The translations under genes and the position numbers were made by a program. Below are positions 25,060-38,037 of a DNA stretch of 64,000 nucleotides, one piece after another (within the stretch, counting starts at the first letter, position 1; each line of letters starts with the position of its first letter). The DNA is from Ilex aquifolium (Eukaryota; Streptophyta; Magnoliopsida; Aquifoliales; Aquifoliaceae). The stretch covers positions 31,100,635 through 31,164,634 of the forward strand of contig OX637405.1 in NCBI GenBank assembly GCA_951799425.1, given 5' to 3'. The notes under the pieces are model-generated. The model was given only the letters and a program-made list of their open reading frames with translations. It searched no databases and was not told where the DNA came from.

Positions 25060-27352
25060 AGAATACTAATTTATGCGCATTTTGACTAATCATTTCTCCT
25101 GATCAAATTCATGCTGAAATTAGAGTATTATTGAGTGATAAATCCCATATGATCGGGTCTCAAGAATTTAAAACGTCTAGATTTACAGCTCGTCCCAATA
25201 TCACTTGAGTTACGTGTTGGGATCAATTTCATTGCTTTCTATTTGTCAATGGTGATGATACTTTGGTTCTAAGTGAATCCAATGGGATAATAACGTTTTG
25301 CTCAGAAAAGCTCAAATGTTAATGTCCAGAAAGAAAATTTAAGATATGTATGTGTTTGAGGAGGATGGTGAGGAACGAGAAAATTTAATGACATTTGAAT
25401 GATTTTTGTTACATGTTCAGTGTACGATCAAACATGTTTAGGGTTAGATTAATGTAAAGAAAGACAGTGTTTATATAAACAACGAATTCGAACGTCAGGT
25501 TACATATGAGTTCCACGTGAAATGGCCGACCTTTATTGCGCAAGTGGTTAAGACGGCTGTGGTTGTAACTTGCTAGACTTTGAATATAGTAATCGTTTCA
25601 TCTCGATTTTCCACAAAGATGATCGTCTTAGTTCAATGGATTCACTCAATGGTGATTAATAAATCTTGTGTTTGTTCTTTGTTAATTTGTTTAAGTAGTA
25701 CATAACTGGACCATGATAGCAAATAACCTCGCAAAATTACTTGAAAAACAATGGAAAAGCATGGAATCTTCGACCTGCTTCCATGGGACAACTTCGTTTA
25801 TGTTAAGGTTTCTTTTTCCACTGTCAAAGTTTCATGATTAAAAATAGCAGCACTCGTGTTTTGCAAACTAGGGTTTTCTTCTTAGTGCATCGTCCTGTCC
25901 AGATAATTAAAAAAAAAGTATTGATTTTCATAAGATTAGTTCTTTCCTACTACACTACTGCATGGTTCTGATCTCATGTCTGCACTCATATATATCGGTA
26001 AGAAAGAGAATTGAGGGCGAGGGATGCAGTTCAAAACTTGGGGGTTTAGTTCAAATGGTTATCAACGATTGCTGCAAATTTGTTCGTTAGTGTTATTAAT
26101 GAAATTTTATACAATTGGGTGCATTAGACTGTTTTATTTGATAATTATGTTGTAATTGGACGAACTGTAAACTTAGACGTTATGAATTCGAGTCTTGATA
26201 ATCTTTTAGGATCAAATCATGAGGGATTTATCTCTTATAAATACCCTAATTTTAGCATTGATGACCTACCTTTGATCGGACAGGAAAGAAGATTAGTTAA
26301 AGTACGCATAAGCTGGGTTAGACACCCATGAACAAAAAAAAAAAAAAAAAAAAAATACTTCTGTTGTGCATTGTAAAAGTCCTTGAATAGATTAATTATA
26401 ATTGATCTGGTTTTGCAGCTTCTTTTTTTTTTTTTTTTGTCGTCTGGTTGTATCATGTTGCATCAAAATTTGTTATTCCTCAATTATTTAATTTTTGTCT
26501 ATGTATAAATTGTAAATTAAGTCGTATTTAGTGAGCTAATATCGTACTTAGCTTGACTCATATCGACCCAATTATTAATGAGTCTAACAGATTTATCCGT
26601 TTATCACCTGAACTGCTTGATTTTATGTCTAATTTATAGATCATGTCTAAAATTAGTAAGTCTCCATATATCAAACCCTATGTATGCTTTATTATAATAA
26701 AACTCTCATGCATTGAATTATCTTTTTTATTTTTATAAATATTTATAAAGTTTTTCAGCTAACCAAGGATGGATATATTTGTTTTTGGTTAAATTTAGAT
26801 TAAACTAGTTGAGGAATTCATGGGGCCCGGCAAGGGAAGAGGTGAAGCATGTTGCATCAAAATACTAATTATGTGAAGGGAATCAACAGCTACTCTGCAA
26901 CTTGGACTTTTGATATTGCACCAACTAGATGTTAAAGAAAATTGCAAGTTGCAACCTTTGTTTTTATGCTCTCTCTCTCTCTCTCTCTTGAATAAAGAAT
27001 TATGCAAGTTGCACTTTCTTCATCTAGCTATCTGTGTTGTTGTTTTGTTGAATGGGTAGAAGCAGACGGTTTGGATGCAAGTTGGGGTGGCAAGTGGGCA
27101 AATATATAGTGTCTTTTTAAAGATCCCGTGTGTCTCTTGTCTACTTAAGAATGCGTTCACTCCAACCCCATCCTCTCTTCTCTGCTTCAGCCCTTCTTGT
27201 CTTTTGGGTGTGCTTTAATTATTATAGATGATGGTGTCTCTCTTCTTTACCTTCCGTTTGAATTGAGCTCACAATACCTGCACAGCCCACAAATCAGCCA
27301 AAACTCAACTGTAATGAATAACCTTTAAACCACCCATTGCTATTACAAAGAA
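25060..27352. other. Intergenic DNA with degraded SINE fragments
   Basis: Holds degraded family-B SINE pieces at about 25060-25225 (-) and 26118-26355 (+, ending in an A18 tail). A tRNA-like head without a recognisable B box lies at about 25531-25640. There is also a poly(T) tract (26424-26439) and a CT microsatellite (26971-26989). No protein-coding gene was supported. Confidence 0.4.
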
Positions 27353-28135
27353 TGTAATGGTATTTAGATTTAAAAATTTGATCTTATTTATTGGTGTAAT
27401 TCACTATGAACTCTAGATTGATCGTGGATCTCATCGAACATTGAAACTTGCTCTTCATCCAATAGTTCTGATGATGTATAAAATAGTCTTGTGCAAGATC
27501 AACAGTCGAATGTGTGATAATGTATAATTAATGGACAATAAATAAGCAATTAATAACAGTATTGTAAATATTGAGTCAACACACAGATATATAGTAGTTC
27601 GGTCTGGGTGACTTACTCCACTCTGGGAAACGACAATGGTGGCCGGGGGGTTTTTATTGATGAAGTAAGGTGGACGGGGGTGAGAGCAATGGTTAGTTCC
27701 GGGAGAGATACAATAGCTAGGAGAGAGAAAGTGTATAGAGAGGTGTAGAGGCAAAGCTCAATGTGTAGTGAGATGCCCCTCTCAATGGAGAGAGCTTACA
27801 ATTTATAGGCATGGTGAGACGGTGACGTGAGTGTGAGGGTACTAATTCTTCGGAGAGGATAGTTACAAAAGGTAAGTACAATTAAGATAGCCTTGATCTT
27901 CGAGAGTGGATATCCCGATAATCTCTCTCCCACGTGCTCTTATTTTCCTGGGCTCCTTGAATCTTGGACTGGGTCGGATTGACGAACTGAGCTTGACTTG
28001 CATTTCTAGTGGATCTGGGCTTGCTTGATTTATTGGGTCTGGCCCAATTAGATCTGGGTTCATCAGGTTCCAATGAAATCCACATCATTATGTCAACAAA
28101 TAAGGTCAAATTTTTAGGTCTGAATATCATTGCTC
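27353..28135. mobile_element. MULE-like MITE split by solo LTR 3
   Basis: The left end (tgtaatggtatttagatttaaaaatttgatc) and right end (ggtcaaatttttaggtctgaatatcattgctc) are inverted copies of each other. The flanks are tacaaagaa (27344-27352) and tagaaagaa (28136-28144), a 9-bp TSD with one change. Removing the nested LTR and one copy of its 5-bp duplication leaves 181 bp, the same length as the intact relative at 44152-44332. Confidence 0.75.
27469..28065 (-). mobile_element. Solo LTR 3, 597 bp
   Basis: On the minus strand it begins TGATGAACCCAGATC and ends ATACATCATCA, the same ends as the LTRs at 11179 and 21952. The flanks are agttc (27464-27468) and ggttc (28066-28070). The uninterrupted relative at 44152-44332 has 'ggttc' at this point, so the TSD is ggttc with one later mutation. 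Confidence 0.75.
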
Positions 28136-28159
28136 TAGAAAGAATTAACTAGTTTTAAT

Positions 28160-28316
28160 ACTATCAACTAATGTTATTGAAATCTTAAAAATTGATCTAA
28201 TTTGTTGATTTAATAATGTGACAATGACATGGTCTAATAGTGTTGTTGTTAACAAATTATGTTAGCAAATTAAATCAAATTTTAGGTCCAAATACCATTA
28301 CATTTTATTTAACTAG
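28160..28316. mobile_element. Diverged third copy of the MULE-MITE
   Basis: The ends 'aatgttattgaaatcttaaaaattgatctaatttgttga' and the complement of the right end 'ttagcaaattaaatcaaattttaggtccaaataccatta' resemble the 27353 and 44152 elements. No clear TSD. Confidence 0.4.
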
Positions 28317-29048
28317 CACTGCATGATGTGCGTTGCACGTGAACATATTTAAATAATAATTTTTTATAAAAATTAAATTGTAATTAAATTGAACACTAAA
28401 TTAGATGTCAAATAATTAATTTTTATTTTAATTATTGCTAAATCTAATTATTGATCTATTCTGTCCTTCTTGGAATACCTAATCTGTCATTTTTTAAAAT
28501 CTCTCCGACCCCTTTGAAAATTTCCTTTGTTGTTTATAGTGAAGCTTAAAAATTATTATTATTGAGTATTTGCATATCTAATTATATTATAGATTTATTA
28601 TATTTTATTAACAAAGAAATTGATTAGATTGAAATACTATTATTTGTATTAATATTATTATATTGTTTAATACCCAAAAATCAATCAAGTATGAAATATA
28701 TTTGACCTTAGAATCTAATCTGATTAAGTGAATAGTTAGAGACCTAATCTTGTCTGATAAAAATAGTTTTGGTTCAAATGAAATTTGTAAGTTAATAGGA
28801 GATGGAAGGAAAAAGAATGATATTAAAAAGAAGTAAGAACATGTGGGGGGTATAATTGATTTTATAGTAATAAATAGAGATAAAATAGAAAATCAAAAGT
28901 TTTTCACATATGTTGACATTTATGAGTAGTATAGATATATAACAAGTCGTTCATAGAGATAAGAGGATTAATTTTGTTACATTGAATATATGTTGGGTCT
29001 TAAAATTACATTTCAAGTGTAACGTGGCCAAATTCCACCTCTTTTTAT
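28317..29048. other. AT-rich intergenic DNA
   Basis: No ORF, tRNA or inverted-repeat structure that I can support. Confidence 0.3.
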
Positions 29049-29240
29049 GTTCTTTTTTTTTGGTTTAATGATCAAGAGTGTTCGGGTCAACTTATACACA
29101 CTTCGATTAATCTTCTCTCCAGTCTAGTCAAAAACAGACCATCTATATCTGGACTAGTGTATTTATGAGAGATAAATTCCTCATGACCTAACTAAAATGA
29201 GTTATCAATATTCGAATTCAAAATGTTTGAATTTAAAATA
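29049..29240 (-). mobile_element. SINE family B, degraded
   Basis: Minus-strand 3' end CTTGATCATTAAACCAAAAAAAA and body words shared with the 9278 copy (agaccatctatat, gagagataaat). The tRNA head is lost. Confidence 0.45.
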
Positions 29241-29669
29241 AGATTATTTATGAATTTTCAGACCCAATTTCCATTAAGATTTTTCGTAGATGTTTCTGTT
29301 TTCTAGAGTTTGACCGTAGGGTTTATTAAACGCGATCCGGCCTGACTGGTCAACTCGGTGACCCACTGCCTAGATAGGGTTGGGTGGACATTTAGATTAT
29401 TTTTGCAAGTTGCAACAAACCCAAACCCACCAAGTCCTAAATGACCTAGCCGATTGAATCAGGACCCTTTAAGCTGGTGGGGGGACCCATTGAACTGGTA
29501 AAAATATTAAAATTCAAGAATTATAGTTTTACCTTAATAAATTGTCTCCTCTGCATTTTGGACATGTTTACATGTGTTTTTGAGTAATTTTATGTTGCTT
29601 AATTTACTGATCTAGTTTGTCGATTTAATCAATTATTGCAGTTAGATTGACAATAGACTTAAATATTAG

Positions 29670-29915
29670 TTTTTTTTTTTTTTTTTTGTGGGGGTGGGGT
29701 GTTTTTTTTGGGGCGAGGACGGGGAAGAGTACAAATTTGTTTTTTTTTGCTAGTGGAAAAAATGTTGCGAGGGGACGATCAATGTGAAAACCCTGTCTAG
29801 ACGTGACCATAGTAACCCTACCCCGCTGTGGGACTCCTCTGGAGTTCTAGATGGTTGGCTCTCCGACGCTCCCTAAGGATAACTAGAGCCATAGTTTGAC
29901 TCCAGCCCCACCAAG
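29670..29915 (-). repeat. Poly(T)-headed unclassified retro-like sequence
   Basis: A T19 tract followed by G-rich and then unique sequence up to about 29915. Read on the minus strand it would be a short sequence with an A tail. There is no A/B box and I could not find a TSD, so the class is open. Confidence 0.3.
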
Positions 29916-30544
29916 AAGTAAATCATTAGTTTTCTCTCCATGAATCAAATTTGAGTGATTATTACCAAGACAAAGACTATCCTCACAAGGTGTTATCTTG
30001 CCACTACACAACCGAGAAATGAAAACAAAAAGAAAGTTTGACACAGAATGCGAATAGAAGTTAGTTCTATTGCTTTAATTAAGGGACCATGCATGTAAAG
30101 TGGTGGGCATGCACTTGAGGGGGATGGCTTCGAGTCCTGGACAAGAATAAGCAGAAGAAACCAGAGCCCAACAGCTTTCATACATATTCTTCTCTTTCTC
30201 GTCTCAATCTATGTAGACATGTAACCATGTATCCATCACGTGGGCAATGACCTTTCATTCGTCTATTTGAAGGTAAAACATCCATCCATCAACGTATATG
30301 GGCCAGCAGGGCCACCTGAACTATGAATATTCGGCTTTCACCATGTATTTATAAGCTAGTCATTTTCATTGCTTTAATGGCGGCCGTGGGTGTGAATATT
30401 TGGTATGTGTTGCTATCGTTCTTTGTTTTAGAATCACGTGGTGTAAGAAAATATTATGAAGATTTAATTTAGGAACTTAATTGAATACAATCATTAAGTT
30501 AAAATTCATAATTAATTCAACGATTGTATTGAATTCAGTGATAA

Positions 30545-30780
30545 TTTTTTTTTTTTTTTTTTTTGCTTGTGAAAAAAGGGGTGGGGGTAAATGAGAACTC
30601 CCATAGATTACCTCGATAAATCTTTTCTGGTGGGATTATGAGGCCCTGATCACGCCTCTTACTCCTCTCAAAAATGAACTTAACTAAATTAGTATAACGG
30701 TCAACCACCGAGCTCAATGTAAATTTCGAGACTCGAACCTCAATCTCAAGCGGAGAAGTTCGACAAATTCTCCAGGTGGT
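30545..30780 (-). mobile_element. tRNA-derived SINE (family A), second copy
   Basis: On the minus strand a B box GGTTCGAGTCTCG is followed by GAGCTCGGTGGTTGACCGTT, which matches the 20107 copy, and a T-run/poly(A) end (plus-strand T22 at about 30546-30567). The A-box region is not recognisable and no TSD was found. Confidence 0.6.
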
Positions 30781-30883
30781 TAGTTTTTGGTACTATACCA
30801 AAGTCTGCAAACAAGAGAATATCTAAAGGAAAAAGAATGAGAATATTGACTGAGCATACTTTGAACGACAAACAGTAAATATC

Positions 30884-31058
30884 TTTTTTTTGGTCCAGCC
30901 TACCGGTATCCGAACCCACTGGGCCGACTAATCCGGTATCGGAGCGGGTCCTGGGGTTAAGGTTTTAAACTCCTCCCAACGGGCTTGCGGGGGATCGAAC
31001 CGTAGTCCTCCCTACCAAAGTCTAGCCCCTGGCACCACTAGACCAAGACACCGTTGGT
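30884..31058 (-). mobile_element. tRNA-derived SINE (family C) with perfect 17-bp TSD
   Basis: On the minus strand it starts with a tRNA-like head containing TGGTCTAGTGG (A box, plus 31035-31045), then GGTTCGATCCC (B box, plus 30991-31001), and ends GGACCAAAAAAA. The perfect duplication GACAAACAGTAAATATC flanks it at 30867-30883 and 31059-31075. It is a clean young insertion. Confidence 0.9.
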
Positions 31059-31239
31059 GACAAACAGTAAATATCATCATGCCCATGCATTGCCTAGAAA
31101 GCCAAAAATGCAGTGACTTGACTGTTTTTCACTCTTAAGGCCCACACCTTGCTAGGCCCGCCATGGAGACACCCGAAGGGCCGGCCATATGTGATCAGAG
31201 CTGTCCACTAGCCAACAAAATTGGGTCAGATCAGACCAA

Positions 31240-33480
31240 TCCAGTTGAAAAAAATAACCGACCAAGGGCTTCTCCAATGCCCACTCAAAACTCAGATTTA
31301 AATTTGAATAAAATATGAGTAAAATGCATATTTTAATATGAACCTCTCCAATGGATAAAATTAAATTTGTACTCAAATATTTTTAAAAAATAAAGAAATT
31401 TGGAGGCCAGTGCCTAGGCTCAATAGGATTAAAAAAAAAAAACTCACTCGTTATTAAAAAGTCAAAGTAATGAACATAATTAACGCATTTTACAATTGTA
31501 AAAATAACGATAAAGCTATCATCTAATTTAAACACCTATTCTAAAAAACAATGTCATCGGAATGTATATTTTTCTCCATAAACACAAATCGTAAGATAAA
31601 TACACTAAAAAAAAAACGGTACGCAACTACATATATATACACACATTCGAGCTAAAAAATAACAAGTATGCAGTATAAAAATAAAAAATAACAGATACGC
31701 AATAAAAAATAATAGATACACAATACAAAAATAATAGGTACGCTATAATAGTCAGACGGGTACACAAAAATACAGATCGCCAGACATGTACATTAAAGCA
31801 CACATCGTTAATGTACATTCTTCTCTATAAACACAGATCGTCAGACAAGTATACTAAAACACAGATCGTCAAACGTCATCATAATGTCTAAATAACTTAG
31901 TTCACGAGTTTGAATTAAAACTGATAGACAATATCGCAAAAATCTCAATAAAAAAACGCAAAAAGAAGAAGAAGAAAGTAACTATATTTTAGATTGAAAT
32001 CATGTGATGAGAGTAAAATAGGTAATGAAAATCTATAACTAACCAATCCCTTAACATTCTCGCCAATACAAAGACCGCATTCAAATTTTTTTAAAAACCA
32101 AAAGAACTTTTTTTATACTAAAAATTCGATAGAATTAAAATTAATTTATACACCAAAGAGGCCCTAGCCTAATTAACAATAAAAAATTCTTATATCATCT
32201 CCAAAACTCATTTCTTTTAAAAAATTCTCTAAACATTTTTCTCTCTTCAAAGCCACACCCACTACTACAGACTTTTTTCCCTCTTCAAATTTCTGTTGAC
32301 CGTATGGTATTCCAAATATAGTAAAATCATTTATTGAACTTTCTGATTTGAAACATGTAATGTATAATAAAACAGTAGCAATCAAATCTTTCAACAGTTA
32401 CACAGAAACAGTGTTAAATGAAAGAGTTATATAAAAGAGTTACACGTAACTATTTGTATAACCAATATAAAAACTAACCCGATTGCAGAACAGAAACTGT
32501 TATTGAATCTTTAGATAGATCAAGGCTAGTGTTTGACACTATGTCCTTAAGACATATTTCGCCCCCACACACGGTGCTTATGGATTATCGAGCGCCTGCC
32601 TCCCAGGATATAATGATCTTTACACAGATAGAAGTAGCACTCCAATCTATCTGTTCAGCGAATCAAACTTGTGTTGTGTACTGTCCAAATGCACTGCCTT
32701 AATGTCTTAATGTAATGCACAACAATCTGCCTTGATGAATAACCGAATGAAATTACTGAATGGTAATGAATCTGGGGTAGTTATTGACTCTTTGGTGACT
32801 TTCCGGACAGTCACCACACTAAAAGACGCAACATATGAAAACAAATACAACAGCCAGTAGACACCTTGAAAAAACTGTTCGGTCATGAACAGTCACAGTT
32901 TAATTTCGGAATAAATCCGAACCAGTGTGATCCACGGGTACAATTTCGGTTAAGAAATTATTGCCCATTTATTTAAATGATTTTTCTCCAAAAATATAGG
33001 GCTTGACCCACACCCGAGCCCGGCCAGGTCGTGGCGAGGCGAGGCGGGTGGCGAGGTCAAATTGAAGGCATGTAGGTGCTTGCTCCACTCATAAAACTAT
33101 GGTACCCCTTGGGGCCCAACCCATGGAGCAAACTTGACCTATATATGCCCATGTTGGATCTCTTCCTCAACCAATGTGGGATTGATGTCACATCCCACAT
33201 TGTACTTTCCTTTATTTCCATATTTCAAGAGGGTCACTTTGGAGCCTATTTTTTCTTCATTTCTTACTCGATTTGAGCAAATGAATATACTACATTATTC
33301 TCCTCACGGAGTAGAATATGAACCCACAAAATTTTATTCAAAATAATAATCGGGTCCCACTTTAATTTAGGCTCAAAGTCGACCAAAATTCAGTTTTTTA
33401 TTGTTAAAAATCTGATTTGGTCCAACAATTTCTCCAAGGTCTGTATAAAGAATTCTATTTGATTGATAATAATGTTATGA
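31240..33480. other. AT-rich intergenic DNA with short tandem repeats
   Basis: 31660-31745 repeats 'aaaaataacagatacgcaat' words at about 22-26 bp. 31770-31875 repeats 'acagatcgtcagaca' words. The rest shows no ORF with family resemblance. 33060-33360 holds a few short open frames that look random. Confidence 0.35.
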
Positions 33481-33484
33481 ATGG

Positions 33485-33800
33485 AGTGAAGAATGGGGCA
33501 TCAATGGCTAGGGATCAAAATTGCTTAAATGACACAGAAGCAATTTCCAAAGGGAGACATTGGGGGAAGGGATCAGATCCTCAGGATTCGACCAAGGCTC
33601 AGAAGACCTCTAGGACAAACAAGATGCTAGAGTGCTATCCAAATGCTAACCATAACAAAGCTTTCACAATACCAAAAGGATGCCCATCCATTCATTTACA
33701 AAAAGCAGTGGTGACCTCTAACTAAAAAGTTGTTGTCAAACACCTTTAAGCTCTGCACAATGTATACATTGGTGCTATGGTCTAGGGTTCATGGTCAATA
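33485..33800 (+). pseudogene. TBL last-exon pseudogene fragment
   Basis: Aligns with the last exon of the TBL genes. ASMARDQNCLNDTEAISKGR corresponds to [20 protein letters not shown], and 'gcacaatgtatacattggtgctatggtc' to the region encoding DCLHWCLPG. It carries a premature stop, internal indels and no preceding exons. It is debris of a fourth array member, more diverged than the three complete genes. Confidence 0.7.
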
Positions 33801-33959
33801 TTTGTGAAGCTTATAACAAACTTTTAGCTAAGAATATAATGTTCACAGGGAGTCTCAAAGGAACTAGCTTCTGGGAATTATTTAAATTAATCGAAATGAA
33901 GTGTTCTTTCGAGTTCAAAACTTATTTCTTGCCATAAACGAATTTTTTTTTCTGCGTTT

Positions 33960-34910
33960 AGTCACGTAGTTTATAAATCGAGAAATAAGTCCAAGATATG
34001 GTGTATATTTCCACCACTTTTTAAGTATAAATCGAGAAATGGTGTATATTTCCACGTAGGGGTGGCAATATTTGACACGACACGATAACCCGATACGAAC
34101 ACGACACGAATAAATGAGTTTGGGTTGACTAGTTTTTTGACACGACCCGTGTATGACACGACCCGTCAACACGAAATTTTAATGGGTCGTACACGACACG
34201 AACCCGCTTAACCCGAATTGACCCGTCAACACGGAATTTTTAACTCGAAGGAGATTGATATGACCTTTTCGTTGAATGTATGAGTTTTCATGTTCTGATG
34301 GCTTGTTTTATCCATTACTTCTAATGTTTAATTGATTGCGCGATGTACGATTAGCATATTTAATTAGTATTATAGAAATAAAATATTAATTATTTGTAAC
34401 TGTTTATCGAGCACTGACATAATTATTGTATAAAAAAAAATATGAATGCTCATTATTATTATTAAGTTAATTTTTAGTTTGTAGAAAAAGTATAAGGAAA
34501 TATTCAATTAAGTGAAAATAAAATCTTTGAGTTAAATTTTTTATTCAAAGTTTATGTGGGTCAACACGATTACGAACACGAACACGACACGAAAATAAAC
34601 AGGTCAACACGACACGACACGATTATTAAATGGGTTGGGTTTGGGTTGACTAATGTTCGACACGACTAATATTCGACACGACACGAACTCGACACAACAC
34701 GACACGATTGCCACCCCTATTTCCACGTCCAAAGACGTATATCTCTAATGATGAATTTTTTCAGCAATCCCACTTTCACACAGTTTCACACTTATTTTCC
34801 AATAAAAAATGTTATTCGGTGTTTTCGGATTAAAAAACGTTAGTTCAAATGACACATCTCTTATAGTTTATTCACGGTGGATCATCGGAATGGTTAGCAG
34901 TGTGCAGTTT
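33960..34910. repeat. Segment paralogous to 47620-47920 (interrupted by a MITE)
   Basis: cgtagtttataaatcgagaa … gtgtatatttccacg, then after the MITE 'tttccacgtccaaagacgtat … ttcagcaatccc … gtttcacacttattttc … gtgttttcggattaaaa' match the same series at 47620-47830 in order. This is a duplicated non-coding flank of the TBL array. Confidence 0.75.
34057..34719. mobile_element. hAT-like MITE, 663 bp, 8-bp TSD with a paralogous empty site
   Basis: Perfect 13-bp terminal inverted repeats taggggtggcaat / attgccaccccta. The 8-bp TSD TTTCCACG lies at 34049-34056 and 34720-34727. Both ends are rich in CACGACACGA words; the middle is AT-rich. The duplicated segment at 47702-47709 carries a single TTTCCACG with no insertion, which proves the boundaries. 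Confidence 0.93.
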
Positions 34911-36344
34911 CAAAACATCATTCAAATACTTAGCTTAGAGAAATAAGATTCAAGATGCGTGTGTTTAAGAAAAAAGAATTTTAATGGCACGAGGATCGTC
35001 TATAGTCCAATGACATATATATATATACACACTCATATAATAGTACTGATGAACAGTCATCCAAAACAGTAAATTATAGCACGATTCTTCCACGAAAATT
35101 GAGTCAACTCAACTGTTTTGATGGAATCTCACTGAAAATTAGATTCCATCTCCAAGAAACTCAGTGAAGTAAAAGACAGTGGCTAGCATACATAGCTTAG
35201 AAATAAACAATACTTTACTAGGAAAATATCAATGATTTTCCTCGATGTTGCATTAATAGAAAACAATGACTCGATCAATTTCTATCTCTTCACGTGATTC
35301 CGGTTATGTTGGATCATGTCATCTGAATAGACTTAATAAAACTATTCATAAACTCAGTCCACTATTTCCCACAACTAAGTCAAAGGAGTAAATGGGTTAA
35401 TAAATTTGGGATGTCACATATGAGAACATTATGAAGTGATGCAGTATAGAAATATTTTGTATCCCAAATTTCTAACCCAAATTTTCATCCCAAATGAAGG
35501 GAGACCATTGGATGAGTGGGTTCCATCAACTTTTTTAAATGGGACCCACTGATCCAATAATCTCCCTTGATTTGTGATGAAAATTTAAGTTAAAGATTTG
35601 GGATACATAACATTGCTCGATGCAGTATGGGTTGCAAGAATTTTGATATTTTATTGAACGTGGTCAATGCCGTTTAATTAGAAAAATTTAAGAGATTTTA
35701 TTGTATTTCCTCATTTAATTAAGAATCTATTTTATTCTTTTTGGTGTAATTATGATTTTATTTTTTTTGGATTCCTAATTTACTTAAGATTTTAGTTTCT
35801 TAATTGGTTTAGGATTTTTTTACACTATTTATATTCGTGTAAGCCCTTAGGGTTCAACAACTTTTGGAGAATTAGTAAATATTGAGAGAGCGTTCTCTCT
35901 TTTTTTTTAAAAAAAAATTATTCTGATATTCTTAAGAATCAACAGATCAATTTAAACATTTAGAACTGGTATTCTATGGAATCAATGGGTCTCGAGTAGG
36001 ATTCTAAACCGGTATTTGTGCACAAATTAAAGGTATATTTTTATTATTTCCTTTACATTCATTAAACCCTTATTTCTACCCGCTTCCCTGCATCAAGAAG
36101 AGAACATTATGTCGAATAATAAATACAGTGAACATGTCTCAACTATATATATATATATATATCTTATTGTAATGATAAAATATAAGATTGAAACTGCATT
36201 TAAAAGTCTTTGTATCGTGCTTAGGGCCGACTTTCACTCCAATTCTAATCACAACCAAATAGCTTGGATTAGCATGAGTCATATATTTTATCTTTCTCCC
36301 ACCTATTCTTTCTTAATTCTATAAATAAATTTGAGTTTATTCTA
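34911..36344. other. Intergenic DNA including a segment repeated near 58 kb
   Basis: 35070-35400 (…gaaactcagtgaagtaaaa…, …tcctcgatgttgcatta…) is a diverged relative of 58127-58340 and 58770-59030. No gene was seen. Confidence 0.45.
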
Positions 36345-37768
<1,424 letters not shown>

Positions 37769-38037
37769 TTTATTCTATTGGTGTGTGAATTTAAGCACAA
37801 TGTGCATAACTCTGCACGATTTCCAATTCTATTGGTACTAAAAATATATGTATTAAAGCTTTAGGGCTGTTTACATATAAGTTTCCGTGCACGATTACCC
37901 ATGCAATGTTTAATGCTGCTCCCTATTTAATTAGCTTGTACACACACACACACCCCTAAATGTTTAAGGTTCAGTTTCATTGCTTCTAATTGCTCAAAAG
38001 ATCAAACAATCACACAGCAGGTGGTCGAAAGGTGAAC
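37769..38037 (+). promoter_or_regulatory. TBL gene 1 promoter region
   Basis: 37870-37960 (…acccatgcaatgtttaatgctgctccctatttaattagctt…, then a CA repeat) is shared with the upstream regions of TBL 2 (48450-48560) and TBL 3 (61315-61430) and with the orphan at 58640-58760. The conservation marks it as promoter or 5' UTR; the exact start site is not visible. Confidence 0.55.

Noticed and set aside
25531-25640. tRNA-like 'gcgcaagtggttaagacggc' head
   Set aside because: Looks like an A box, but there is no convincing B box, tail or TSD. Too weak to call a separate SINE.
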